From: Methanomicrobiales archaeon
GTDB taxonomy: Archaea; Halobacteriota; Methanomicrobia; Methanomicrobiales; Methanoculleaceae
Length of the DNA stretch: 64,000 nt
Direction: 5' to 3'
NCBI GenBank assembly: GCA_012511245.1
Contig: JAAZGM010000134.1
Coordinates: 5,349-69,348 of the forward strand
The position numbers and the translations under genes are program-made. How positions within the stretch are numbered: position 1 is the first letter of the stretch; each line of letters starts with the position of its first letter. The notes beneath the pieces were generated by a model. That model saw only the letters and a program-made list of their open reading frames with translations. It was not told where the DNA came from and did not search any database. Below, one piece after another: positions 34,496 through 42,275 of this stretch.

Positions 34496-36394
34496 ATGGC
34501 GGAAAACTTTGATGTCAAACTCGAGGAGGCGAAATACTACACCCCTGAAACCATCTGCAGGGAGCAATCCTGGGTTGGGGACTACAACAGGGCCTACCGG
34601 GATTTCCTTGCAGATCCTGATGGGTTCTGGGACGGTGTCGCCAGAGAGCTTGAGTGGTTCCAGCCCTGGGACCGGGTGAAGGAGTGGAACTACCCCTATG
34701 CGAGGTGGTTCCTGAACGCCAAACTCAACGTCACCTACAACTGCCTGGACCGTCACGTCCAGAACCAGCGGCGAAACAAGGTTGCGATCATGTGGCGGGG
34801 AGAGAACGAGGACGAGGAGCGGATCCTCACCTACCGTCAGCTCTACCATGCGGTCTGCCGGTTTGCAAACGGTCTTACGCGCCTCGGCGTCGTGAAGGGC
34901 GATCGGGTCTGCATCTACATGCCGCTCGTCCCCGAGCAGATCATCGCCATGCTTGCCTGCGCCCGCATCGGGGCGATCCACTCGGTCGTCTTCGGCGGGT
35001 TCGGCGTCAGGGCGCTCAACCAGCGGATCAAGGGCATCGGCGCCAAAGTGGTCGTCACCGCTGACTTCACCTACCGGCGCGGCAAGGCGATCCCGCTCAA
35101 GAATGTCGTCGAGGAGGCTGTCGTCAATGCACCCTCCGTCGAGCGTATCGTCATTCTTCGGCGTGATCTCGACAAACCCGTGGAGATCCACCCCGAGATG
35201 GAGGTTGACTTCCACAGTATGATGGAGGACGTGGAGCGAGAGTGCCCGGCAGAGCCGATGGATGCTGAGGATCCGCTCTTCATCCTGTATACGAGCGGCA
35301 CCACCGGGACACCGAAGGGCATCGTGCATACCTGCGGTGGGTATATGGTCGGGACTTACTACACGACGAAGAACGTCTTTGATATCAAAGACAGCGACAT
35401 CTTCTGGTGCACCGCCGACCCCGGCTGGATCACCGGTCACAGTTACTGTGTCTACGGCCCGCTCCTGAACGGTGCAACCTGCCTCATCACAGAAGCAACC
35501 CCGGATTACCCTGATCCGGGCACCTACTGGGACCTCATCGAGGAGTACGGTGTCACCATCTTCTACACCGCCCCGACCGCCATACGGATGTTCATGCGGG
35601 TGGGAGAAGAGTGGCCAAACCGCTACAACCTCTCGTCGCTCCGTATCCTCGGATCGGTCGGTGAACCGCTCAACCCCGAGGCGTTCGAGTGGTACTACCA
35701 TACCATCGGGAAAGACCGGTGCCCGATCATGGATACCTGGTGGCAGACCGAGACGGGGATGCACATGCTGACAACGACGATCGGCGAACCTATGCGCCCT
35801 GGATTCGTGGGAAGGCCGATCCCGGGCGTCATCGCGGATGTCGTCGATGCAGCGGGGAATCCTGTTCCACCGGGTACGGGCGGCCTTCTGGTCATCAAAG
35901 ATCCCTGGCCGTCGATGATGCGGACGATCTGGGACGATGACGAGCGCTACTGTAAGTACTGGAACACCATCCCGGGCTGCTACACTGCGGCTGATCTTGC
36001 GGTGAAAGACAGAGACGGCTACATCATGGTCATCGGGAGGTCCGACGACCTGATCGTCGTCGCCGGGCATAACATCGGGACGGCCGAGGTCGAGAGTGCG
36101 CTCGTATCCCATGAAGCGGTGGCGGAAGCCGCCGTCATCGGGAAACCCGATACCCTGAAGGGGAACACAATCAAAGCCTTCGTCATCCTCAGGGATGGCC
36201 GGCATCCGGGTGAGAAGCTGAGAAATGACCTTGTCTACCATGTCAGGATGACGCTCGGCCCCATCGCCATACCGTCCGAGATCGAGTTCGTCGAGGCGCT
36301 CCCAAAAACCCGGAGCGGCAAGATCATGAGGCGGGTCTTAAAAGCGCAGGAAATGGGTATGGACCCCGGTGATATCTCGACCCTGGAAGACTGA
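34496..36394 (+). CDS. acs: Acetyl-CoA synthetase, AMP-forming
   Basis: A 632-aa adenylate-forming enzyme producing acetyl-CoA from acetate, ATP and CoA, which supports acetate assimilation in a methanogen that needs acetate as carbon source. Core motifs: FILYTSGTTGTPKGIVH (P-loop), DTWWQTETGMH, GYIMVIGRSDDLIVVAGH (hinge) and PKTRSGKIMRR with the catalytic Lys normally controlled by acetylation. The start at 34496 is chosen because GAGG lies 8 nt upstream; an earlier in-frame ATG (34475) falls inside the palindrome. A perfect 26-bp palindrome just upstream suggests regulated expression. Confidence 0.96.
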   Translation: MAENFDVKLEEAKYYTPETICREQSWVGDYNRAYRDFLADPDGFWDGVARELEWFQPWDRVKEWNYPYARWFLNAKLNVTYNCLDRHVQNQRRNKVAIMWRGENEDEERILTYRQLYHAVCRFANGLTRLGVVKGDRVCIYMPLVPEQIIAMLACARIGAIHSVVFGGFGVRALNQRIKGIGAKVVVTADFTYRRGKAIPLKNVVEEAVVNAPSVERIVILRRDLDKPVEIHPEMEVDFHSMMEDVERECPAEPMDAEDPLFILYTSGTTGTPKGIVHTCGGYMVGTYYTTKNVFDIKDSDIFWCTADPGWITGHSYCVYGPLLNGATCLITEATPDYPDPGTYWDLIEEYGVTIFYTAPTAIRMFMRVGEEWPNRYNLSSLRILGSVGEPLNPEAFEWYYHTIGKDRCPIMDTWWQTETGMHMLTTTIGEPMRPGFVGRPIPGVIADVVDAAGNPVPPGTGGLLVIKDPWPSMMRTIWDDDERYCKYWNTIPGCYTAADLAVKDRDGYIMVIGRSDDLIVVAGHNIGTAEVESALVSHEAVAEAAVIGKPDTLKGNTIKAFVILRDGRHPGEKLRNDLVYHVRMTLGPIAIPSEIEFVEALPKTRSGKIMRRVLKAQEMGMDPGDISTLED

Positions 36395-36402
36395 ATAACC
36401 AA

Positions 36403-36420
36403 CTATTTATATACTTTTTT
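36403..36420 (+). promoter_or_regulatory. TATA element for the tbp gene
   Basis: ACTATTTATATACTTTTTT lies 27 bases before the tbp ATG at 36436. That spacing predicts a transcript starting at or very near the start codon, that is, a leaderless mRNA. No ribosome site is visible before the ATG, in agreement. Confidence 0.5.
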
Positions 36421-36435
36421 AAGCATGCTATATAT

Positions 36436-36999
36436 ATGAATGAGCACAGACCAGAGGAGTCCCTCAAGATAGAAAATATCGTCGCTTCCGCGAAAGTGAC
36501 GGAATCTCTTGATCTGCCTTCTCTTGCGTCCCAGCTGAAGGATGCGGAATACAATAAAAAACGGTTCCCCGGCGTCGTTCTCCGGATGCAGGACCCCAAG
36601 ATCGCCGCGCTCGTCTTTGGTTCCGGGAAGGTCGTCCTGACCGGTGCAAAGAGCATCGACAACCTCTCACGAGGTCTTGAGATCCTCGTCGAAAAGTTGC
36701 GGGCACTCGGCATTGAGATCCCCGGGAGTCCGACCTACAAGGTCCAGAACATCGTCACATCCGCCGACCTCGGGACACCGATCAACCTCAATAAGATTGC
36801 CGTGGGCTTCAACCTGGACAAGATCGAGTACGAACCCGAGCAGTTTCCCGGGCTTGTATACCGCCTCGACGATCCGAAGGTGGTTGTCCTTCTCTTCGGG
36901 TCCGGCAAACTGATCATCACAGGCGGAAAGGTGCCTGAGGATGCCCAGCGAGCAGTACAGCGGATCCTCTCTGAGCTCTCCAGTCTTGGTCTTATCTGA
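36436..36999 (+). CDS. tbp: TATA-box-binding protein
   Basis: A 187-aa general transcription factor with the two-fold repeated saddle. Repeat 1: LKIENIVASAKVTESLDLPS and VFGSGKVVLTGAKS. Repeat 2: YKVQNIVTSADLGTPINLNK and LFGSGKLIITGGKV. Both PGVVLRM / PGLVYRLDDPK strands are present and length is standard. It follows acs on the same strand after 41 bases but has its own TATA element. Confidence 0.97.
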   Translation: MNEHRPEESLKIENIVASAKVTESLDLPSLASQLKDAEYNKKRFPGVVLRMQDPKIAALVFGSGKVVLTGAKSIDNLSRGLEILVEKLRALGIEIPGSPTYKVQNIVTSADLGTPINLNKIAVGFNLDKIEYEPEQFPGLVYRLDDPKVVVLLFGSGKLIITGGKVPEDAQRAVQRILSELSSLGLI

Positions 37000-37099
37000 A
37001 ACCCACCTGATAACTCATTCCTTTTTTGTATGGCAAGGGCTTATCAGCCCGGTACGTCACTGGCCTGATACCCCGGGATATGCGCGAAATGCATCGGCA

Positions 37100-37122
37100 G
37101 AGCACCGGGGTTGCCGGTGCTC
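37100..37122. terminator. GC-rich hairpin in the gap after tbp
   Basis: GAGCACCGG (37100-37108) pairs perfectly with CCGGTGCTC (37114-37122) around a 5-base loop. It lies 101 bases after the tbp stop in a 412-base gap without genes. No T-run follows, so it may be a processing or terminator-associated structure and not an intrinsic terminator. Confidence 0.4.
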
Positions 37123-37320
37123 CGAAAGAGTTATCCCGGTAACCCCGGCGGATCGCAATAGACACAAACCCGGGAGATGATGTGGCTATTCATCTGGCGC
37201 CCGGTAATCCTCTTGTTCACCGTATCCTGCCACCAGAGGAGTATTTCTCAGCAGTTGCAGGAGTGTGATCCGGCGAGAAAAGGGCGGCTCTCAAAGGGTT
37301 GATGATTCATCAAGTCATTA

Positions 37321-37379
37321 AAATCCGACGCAATCGCCTGATCTCCTATTAAAATAATAATATTTTTATAGTCGGATTT
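37321..37379. promoter_or_regulatory. Inverted repeat flanking the promoter of the HTH gene
   Basis: AAATCCGAC (37321-37329) and GTCGGATTT (37371-37379) are perfect 9-bp inverted copies 41 bases apart. Between them is an A/T-only tract (37349-37370) with AATATTTTTATA, the likely TATA/BRE region. The HTH gene starts at 37412, so the sites bracket its promoter and are good candidates for autoregulation. Confidence 0.55.
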
Positions 37380-37411
37380 AAAACACTAGATAAGTATCTG
37401 ATGGTGAATGG

Positions 37412-37792
37412 ATGAGGTCTGATAAGGTACGGTATTTTACACCCCGCGATGAAGAACTCGCCGAGCTCCTGATGGGCATCGGAATCAAAAGAAACGTCTC
37501 TAAAGTGCTTGTATACCTGGCAAATACCGAAGAAGCAACATCCCGTGACATCGAGCGCGGCACCGATCTCCGCCAGCCCGAAGTCAGCATCGCCATGCGC
37601 TACCTCAAAGAGTGCGACTGGATCGATACGCGCGAGAGCAAGTCGGAGAGCAAAGGTAGGCCGGTGAAGATCTATACCCTCTCACGCTCAATAACCGAGA
37701 TCATGGATACGATCGAGAAAGAGAAGAAGAAGGAAGCCCGACATCAGTTGGACCTTATTCAGAAGATGCGGGAATGCATCTCAATGCAGTGA
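37412..37792 (+). CDS. Winged-HTH transcriptional regulator (ArsR/MarR-like)
   Basis: A 126-aa protein. The recognition unit is EEATSRDIERGTDLRQPEVS followed by IAMRYLKECDWIDT and a beta wing (SKGRPVKIYTL). The C-terminus is a helix rich in Lys and Glu that could form a dimer. This is a common Methanomicrobia regulator family whose ligands are unknown. Start has GGTGA 4 nt upstream. Its promoter is bracketed by a 9-bp inverted repeat. The 3' end overlaps the rpiA end by 12 bases on the opposite strand. Confidence 0.8.
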   Translation: MRSDKVRYFTPRDEELAELLMGIGIKRNVSKVLVYLANTEEATSRDIERGTDLRQPEVSIAMRYLKECDWIDTRESKSESKGRPVKIYTLSRSITEIMDTIEKEKKKEARHQLDLIQKMRECISMQ

Positions 37793-38485
37793 TACAACGC
37801 TGCAACCTTTCTCCTCACCGATAATGACTGTTATCTTTTCTGTGTAAGCCGAGAACAAGCCGCACTCCAGTACACCCGGGATCGGGGCGATCTCCGCCTC
37901 CAGGCGTTCGGGATCTGCAATTGTCCCGAAACCGCAGTCGATGATGAAGTTACCGTTATCGGTGACGACCGGGCCATCCTTCTTCACCCCTTCCCGGAGA
38001 ACCGGATCGGCACCGAGCGCTGCAAGCCGGCGGGAGACCGCCTCCACGGCGAACGGGAGCACCTCGACCGGCACGGGCGCGTTCAGGGCATCCACCATCT
38101 TGGTCCTATCGACGACGATGATCGCTCTTCGTGCTGCATCACAGACACACTTCTCCCGGAGGAGCGCGGCGCCACGCCCCTTGATCAGGTGAAGGGCGGG
38201 ATCGATCTGGTCAGCCCCGTCGATGGCGATATCGAGTTCGGGGTGCTCATCGAGGCTTGTGAGAGGGATCCCATACTGGCGTGCTCTGATGGCTGCCTGA
38301 TAGGATGTCGGGACGCCGACGATGGAGAGTCCATCCTCTGCTATCCGCTTGCCCAACCGCTCCATCGCAAAGAAGACGGTCGATCCTGTCCCGAGCCCGA
38401 CAACCATCCCGTCCTTGACCTCTTCTGCTGCCCGGTAGCCTGCGTTCCGCTTTGATGCGGCCTGTTCTTCTGCAGTCATGGACAT
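37781..38485 (-). CDS. rpiA: Ribose-5-phosphate isomerase A
   Basis: A 234-aa enzyme interconverting ribose 5-phosphate and ribulose 5-phosphate. Family motifs: GMVVGLGTGSTVFFAMERLG (phosphate-binding), DIAIDGADQIDPALHLIKG with the catalytic Asp pair, and RGAALLREKCV. Lys/Asp residues of the active site in DGADQID and KGRGAA are present. It starts 3 nt after the surE stop; the two are in one operon and may support nucleotide recycling, linking nucleoside monophosphate breakdown to ribose use. Confidence 0.95.
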   Translation of the reverse strand: MSMTAEEQAASKRNAGYRAAEEVKDGMVVGLGTGSTVFFAMERLGKRIAEDGLSIVGVPTSYQAAIRARQYGIPLTSLDEHPELDIAIDGADQIDPALHLIKGRGAALLREKCVCDAARRAIIVVDRTKMVDALNAPVPVEVLPFAVEAVSRRLAALGADPVLREGVKKDGPVVTDNGNFIIDCGFGTIADPERLEAEIAPIPGVLECGLFSAYTEKITVIIGEEKGCSVVSLH

Positions 38486-38488
38486 ACC

Positions 38489-39289
38489 TCATCCTCCCCG
38501 CATATCGATTCCATCAAAAATTCCCCTGAGAGCATCTCTGGCGCCAAATGCCGTGCAATCGAGTGTGATCGGCGTTATCGAGACGTTACCCTTCTGCACC
38601 GCATGTGCATCGGTGCCTTCCTCCGCATCCTCGCGCAAGGGGCCGTCGATCCAGTAATACGGACGTCCACGAGGGTCAAAACGTTCCTCGACACCGGTGT
38701 AGAAGAGTTTCTCGGCAAGACGGGTGATCTCGTATCCCCCGCGCACCTGCGCCGGGATGTTCACGTTGATGACGTGCGCGTCCGGAGGAAATCCGTTTAC
38801 AAGGATCTTTTCACAGATCTCGCGAACCACGCGCTTTGCATCGAAGAACCGGTCGGTGATCCGCGAAGGATCGTCGAACTTATCGCCCTGATCCTCCACC
38901 TGGAGCGAGAAGGCGAGAGACGGCACGCCCTGGTTCGCTGCCTCAAGTGCAGCGCCGACAGTCCCCGAGGTCATGATGGACTCGTAGGAGAGGTTTTCGC
39001 CGATGTTGATCCCGCTGACAACGAGGTCGGGGTTCAGGCGCAACGCAAACAGTCCGATGATCACGGAGTCGGTCGGTTTCCCGCCGACCGAGTATGCCGG
39101 CACCCCGTTCATCGTCACTTCTGTTGCGCGGATTGGCTCGAAGATGGAGATAGACCTTCCTACAGCGCTCTGCTGGGTGGCAGGCGCGACCACGGTGACG
39201 TCGGCAATCGGCGCAAGCGCGTTGTATGCCGCCCAGAGTCCTGTGGAAGTTATCCCATCGTCGTTCGTGAGCAGAATCTTGGGTTTCAT
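38489..39289 (-). CDS. surE: 5'/3'-nucleotidase SurE
   Basis: A 266-aa nucleoside monophosphate phosphatase. The metal-binding DD lies in ILLTNDDGITSTGLWAAYNA, with VVAPATQQSAVGRSIS, VSGINIGENLSYE and YSGTVGAALEA-type motif read as IMTSGTVGAALEA. Length and motif order are normal. It is first in the surE-rpiA operon and divergent from mfnD, with an 83-base gap. Confidence 0.94.
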   Translation of the reverse strand: MKPKILLTNDDGITSTGLWAAYNALAPIADVTVVAPATQQSAVGRSISIFEPIRATEVTMNGVPAYSVGGKPTDSVIIGLFALRLNPDLVVSGINIGENLSYESIMTSGTVGAALEAANQGVPSLAFSLQVEDQGDKFDDPSRITDRFFDAKRVVREICEKILVNGFPPDAHVINVNIPAQVRGGYEITRLAEKLFYTGVEERFDPRGRPYYWIDGPLREDAEEGTDAHAVQKGNVSITPITLDCTAFGARDALRGIFDGIDMRGG

Positions 39290-39372
39290 CCTTGTCTATA
39301 GGGATGGTTCCCGCGCATCAAAAACCTGCCCGATCGTCAGGGTCAAATCCTCTGTAGCTGACCTCTACTGCA

Positions 39373-40260
39373 ATGAAGGTCTTTCTCGCCGAATACTCTG
39401 TATGCAACGATCCCGAGCTCGCACCGGAGGGCGCCGCCATGCTTGCCGCCATAAGCGGGAGTTTCGAGCGGTGCGGTTACGACGTGGTGACCCCGGAGCG
39501 TCCTGACTTCGAGGGCGAGATCCGGCGTCTCGCGCCGGGGTGCGATCTCGGGCTGGTCATCGCTCCCGACCACCTGCTCTTCCGGTATACGCATATCCTT
39601 GAAGGGTTGACCCACAATATCGGATGCGGGAGCATGAACGCGGCAGTCTGCGCAAACAAAAAGAGGACTGCAGAGATCCTCTCGCGGAACGGGATAGCCG
39701 TTCCCCCCGCTGCCGGGGAGGGGCGGAAGGTTGTCAAACCGGTGGCAGGATGCGGCGCTCTCGGTGTCCGGCTGACGGAGGAGGAGCCGGGAGCCGGCGA
39801 GTTTGCACAGGCCTATGTCGAGGGCGAGGCGCTGAGCGTGAGCCTCGTGGGGAGCCGGGTGACCGGCAACGTCTGTGAATTCTACTCAGGCGCTCCGCCG
39901 CTCCTGCTCGCCGTCAACCGGCAGGAGATCGCCATCACGGATGATGGGAGGTTCGTCTACCTCGGAGGAGAGACTCCTGTCCATCCTGACCGCGAGGAGG
40001 AGATCGTCAGTGCCGCTGTCCGGGCGATGAACGCCCTCGGGTGCCAGGGATACACCGGGATCGACGTCATTGCCGGGGAGCAGATCTATGTCGTGGATGT
40101 CAATCCGCGGCCCACGACCAGCCTCACCGGCATCGCGGCGGTCATGGGGGAGGAGATCGCCGAGATCCTTGTTAAGGCGTCGCACGGCGAGGCGCCGGCG
40201 GAGGTGCACCTCTCCGGGAGGGTGCGGTTCGACAAGAACGGGGAGCTCTGCCGGCTATGA
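39373..40260 (+). CDS. mfnD: Tyramine--L-glutamate ligase (methanofuran biosynthesis), ATP-grasp
   Basis: A 295-aa ATP-grasp enzyme that adds L-glutamate to tyramine in methanofuran synthesis. Evidence: opening KVFLAEYSVCNDPELAPEGA, typical of MfnD, ATP-grasp strands ANKKRTAEILSRNGIAVP, KVVKPVAGCGALGVRL and the metal site VVDVNPRPTTSLTG. The stop overlaps the mfnF start by 4 nt, and the pairing of an ATP-grasp ligase with MfnF is itself supportive. Confidence 0.85.
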   Translation: MKVFLAEYSVCNDPELAPEGAAMLAAISGSFERCGYDVVTPERPDFEGEIRRLAPGCDLGLVIAPDHLLFRYTHILEGLTHNIGCGSMNAAVCANKKRTAEILSRNGIAVPPAAGEGRKVVKPVAGCGALGVRLTEEEPGAGEFAQAYVEGEALSVSLVGSRVTGNVCEFYSGAPPLLLAVNRQEIAITDDGRFVYLGGETPVHPDREEEIVSAAVRAMNALGCQGYTGIDVIAGEQIYVVDVNPRPTTSLTGIAAVMGEEIAEILVKASHGEAPAEVHLSGRVRFDKNGELCRL

Positions 40261-41186
40261 TCGGGATCGATATCGGCGGTGCGAACCTCAAGATTGTTGA
40301 CGATACCGGTGTGCAGATCCATTACTGTCCGCTCTGGCAGGGCGCACCCCTTGCCGATCTCCTCGAACTGTATGCAGGAAGACCTGCTGCCGTGGTCATG
40401 AGCGGGGAGCTCGCCGACTGCTTTGCAAGCAAGATGGACGGCATCCGATGGATCGTCGGAGCGGTCCAGGAGGCCATCCCCGACGCCGTCTTCTACGGCA
40501 CCGATGCCCTGTTCCATACCCGGCCGGATCCATCCCTTGCCGCCGCGAACTGGCTGGTCTCGGCCGACTACCTGCGGGAGGACCATGCCGATGCGGTCCT
40601 CCTCGACGTGGGGAGCACCACTGCCGACATCATCCCCCTGAACCGTTTTGAGGACCTCAAGGGGCTGACCGACACCCGGCGGTTGCAGGAGCACTACCTG
40701 GTCTACACCGGCATGCTCCGGACGAACGTCGCGACGCTGGTCTCGTCGGTCACGCTCGACGGGACGCCGACCCCGGTGAGCACCGAATATTTCGCCGCGA
40801 GCGCAGACGCCCATCTCGTTCTCGGCCACATATCTTCCGGAGATTATACCTGTCCTGCACCCGATAACGGCGAAAAGACCCCTGATGCGGCACTCCGGAG
40901 GCTAGCCCGGGTAGTCTGTGCTGATCTCGACGAGATCGGGCGAGATGGAGCCTTAACGGTCGCGCGTCGGTTCTGGGATGCCCAGCGGACGCTGATCGTC
41001 CGCGCGGTGGAGGATGCAATGACCCGGAGCGGGGCCGGACGGTTGATCACGGCCGGGATCGGTGCGGACCTCTTTGCCTGCGAACTCAGCGGCACTACGC
41101 TTGACGATGTGATCGGGGAGGTCTCGGATGCATTGCCGGCATACGCGGTCAGGGAAGTGGCACTACGGCGCGCCGGTGGCACCTGA
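40257..41186 (+). CDS. mfnF: MfnF: methanofuran furanylmethanamine-tyramine condensing enzyme, ASKHA fold
   Basis: A 309-aa hydantoinase/ASKHA-fold protein formerly called H4MPT-linked C1 transfer pathway protein. MfnF couples the furan and tyraminyl-glutamate halves of methanofuran. Motifs: MIGIDIGGANLKIVDD (phosphate 1), AVLLDVGSTTADIIPLNRF (phosphate 2) and RLITAGIGADLFA (adenosine-like). Its start overlaps mfnD. Its TGA stop (41184-41186) overlaps a CTG that probably starts the next small gene. Confidence 0.87.
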   Translation: MIGIDIGGANLKIVDDTGVQIHYCPLWQGAPLADLLELYAGRPAAVVMSGELADCFASKMDGIRWIVGAVQEAIPDAVFYGTDALFHTRPDPSLAAANWLVSADYLREDHADAVLLDVGSTTADIIPLNRFEDLKGLTDTRRLQEHYLVYTGMLRTNVATLVSSVTLDGTPTPVSTEYFAASADAHLVLGHISSGDYTCPAPDNGEKTPDAALRRLARVVCADLDEIGRDGALTVARRFWDAQRTLIVRAVEDAMTRSGAGRLITAGIGADLFACELSGTTLDDVIGEVSDALPAYAVREVALRRAGGT

Positions 41187-41425
41187 CCCTTCTCCTGCTC
41201 GCGGCGTCGATCGGTATCACGGCCGTATCGCTGGCGCTAGGCTATCCGCTCTTTCTTCTTTTCCTCTTCATTCCGTTGATCCCGCTTCTTGGAAGATCCC
41301 CCGTCGTGAAACGGTGTCCTGCCTGCGGATGGGAAACCGCAGGCAACGAGCGCTTCTGCCCCTACGATGGGACGCCGCTCGTGGTTGAGGATGAAGGTGG
41401 CAAGGTTCAGCAGGGAGAGCGGTAA
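41183..41425 (+). CDS. Small membrane-anchored zinc-ribbon protein, probable CTG start
   Basis: From a CTG at 41183 the frame reads (M)TLLLLAASIGITAVSLALG then YPLFLLFLFIPLIPLLG, a pair of hydrophobic helices, then VKRCPACGWETAGNERFCPY, a CxxC...C zinc ribbon, and an acidic tail ending at TAA 41423-41425 (80 aa). Upstream in frame there is no ATG, GTG or TTG back to a stop at 41102-41104. The CTG overlaps the mfnF stop as CTGA, equivalent to the ATGA junctions elsewhere in this window, and GGTGG lies directly before it. It overlaps the convergent gene (41237-41863) by 189 bases. Role unknown; position suggests co-transcription with mfnDF. Confidence 0.6.
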   Translation: MTLLLLAASIGITAVSLALGYPLFLLFLFIPLIPLLGRSPVVKRCPACGWETAGNERFCPYDGTPLVVEDEGGKVQQGER

Positions 41426-41863
41426 CAGAAAACCAAAGAGGTCGGTTGCGGGGATCCCTCCAAAGTCGCGAGAGGCATAGTTCCGGATCGTCCCCCGGTC
41501 GACGACGATCCCCATCGCCCGGAGGTGCTGTGCCACCTGGTTGAAGGGCATCTGCTGCGCGAGGAGGAGACAGAGATCGACGATGGGCGCTCCAAGACGG
41601 GTCTCGGGGTAAAACGGTGCATCTGCATAACAGAGGGCGCCGCAGTCCCGGCAGTAAAACCGTTTCACGAAGACCCGGATGGTGCGCTCCTGTCCATCAT
41701 CAAGCATGACGGCAAATCGTTTTGCCCGCATATCATGGCCGGTCACCTGACCGGAACACGACGGGCAGAGATCGATATCGGTGAATATCACGCCATCCAT
41801 CGCTGTAAGAGCGCTCCCCACCAGGTCGGCGAGCATCGGCGGTATCAGCACTGTCTTCCTCAC
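41237..41863 (-). CDS. Zinc-finger/HTH protein resembling the N-terminus of a transposase
   Basis: A 208-aa frame from a GTG at 41863 that follows GAGAGGTG at ideal distance. Residues 33-80 contain two CxxC pairs (CPSCSGQVTG and FYCRDCGALCYAD), a zinc-binding module as in the N-termini of IS1595/IS66-like transposases or RNA-binding ribbons. Residues 100-130 (QQMPFNQVAQHLRAMGIVVD, RGTIRNYASRD) look like an HTH. The last 60 residues are antisense to the plus-strand zinc-ribbon gene and look like shadow sequence, so the true 3' end is uncertain. No catalytic transposase domain is present. Confidence 0.55.
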   Translation of the reverse strand: MRKTVLIPPMLADLVGSALTAMDGVIFTDIDLCPSCSGQVTGHDMRAKRFAVMLDDGQERTIRVFVKRFYCRDCGALCYADAPFYPETRLGAPIVDLCLLLAQQMPFNQVAQHLRAMGIVVDRGTIRNYASRDFGGIPATDLFGFLLPLSLLNLATFILNHERRPIVGAEALVACGFPSAGRTPFHDGGSSKKRDQRNEEEKKKERIA

Positions 41864-41922
41864 ACGAGCACCTCTCCCCTGTGATTGTTATGGGAGGGTT
41901 ATACATCCACTGATAATAACAT

Positions 41923-41939
41923 CTCCCGTCAAACGGGAG
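41923..41939. other. Short perfect hairpin, CTCCCGT/ACGGGAG
   Basis: CTCCCGT (41923-41929) and ACGGGAG (41933-41939) around a 3-base loop, upstream of the minus-strand zinc-finger gene. A second hairpin, GCCCTGC (42094-42100) and GCAGGGC (42104-42110), lies further right. The 41864-42275 gap holds no gene that I can support. Confidence 0.35.
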
Positions 41940-42212
41940 TGCCCGGGTGGCGCGGTCTTTCCTGCCCGCTCCGTCCCCGGCCTGGTTGCGATCTTGCTTC
42001 TGAATACCCGGGACCGGCCGCCGCGCCCGGGTAGGTGTGGTATAACCGGTCAACTCTTTTATGCCGCAACCGGTCTGACACCATCGTATGAGCGCCCTGC
42101 GATGCAGGGCCGACATATAACTCCTGCAACCGAACCGGCCGGTGGTACCTGAGATCACTATCCTCCTGGGGAAAGAAGAATCGCACAACCCACACTTATT
42201 CATCAAAAAACG

Positions 42213-42245
42213 GTGTGTTAATCACTAGTGTTAAATATTTTAATC
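42213..42245 (+). promoter_or_regulatory. Candidate fdhAB promoter with repeated GTGTTAA
   Basis: GTGTTAA occurs twice, at 42215-42221 and 42228-42234, around the palindrome CACTAGTG (42223-42230). AAATATTTTAAT (42233-42244) follows and is a likely TATA element, about 32 bases before the fdhA ATG. The arrangement suggests regulated formate dehydrogenase expression; the regulator is unknown. Confidence 0.4.
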
Positions 42246-42275
42246 GTCTATATAGGTGTATCCGAGGTTTTTACC

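Noticed and set aside
34469..36241. Open frame of about 590 codons on the minus strand opposite acs
   Set aside because: It is fully antisense to acs, and its Arg/Asp-rich composition is what mirrored GC-rich codons give. No ribosome site or family was seen.
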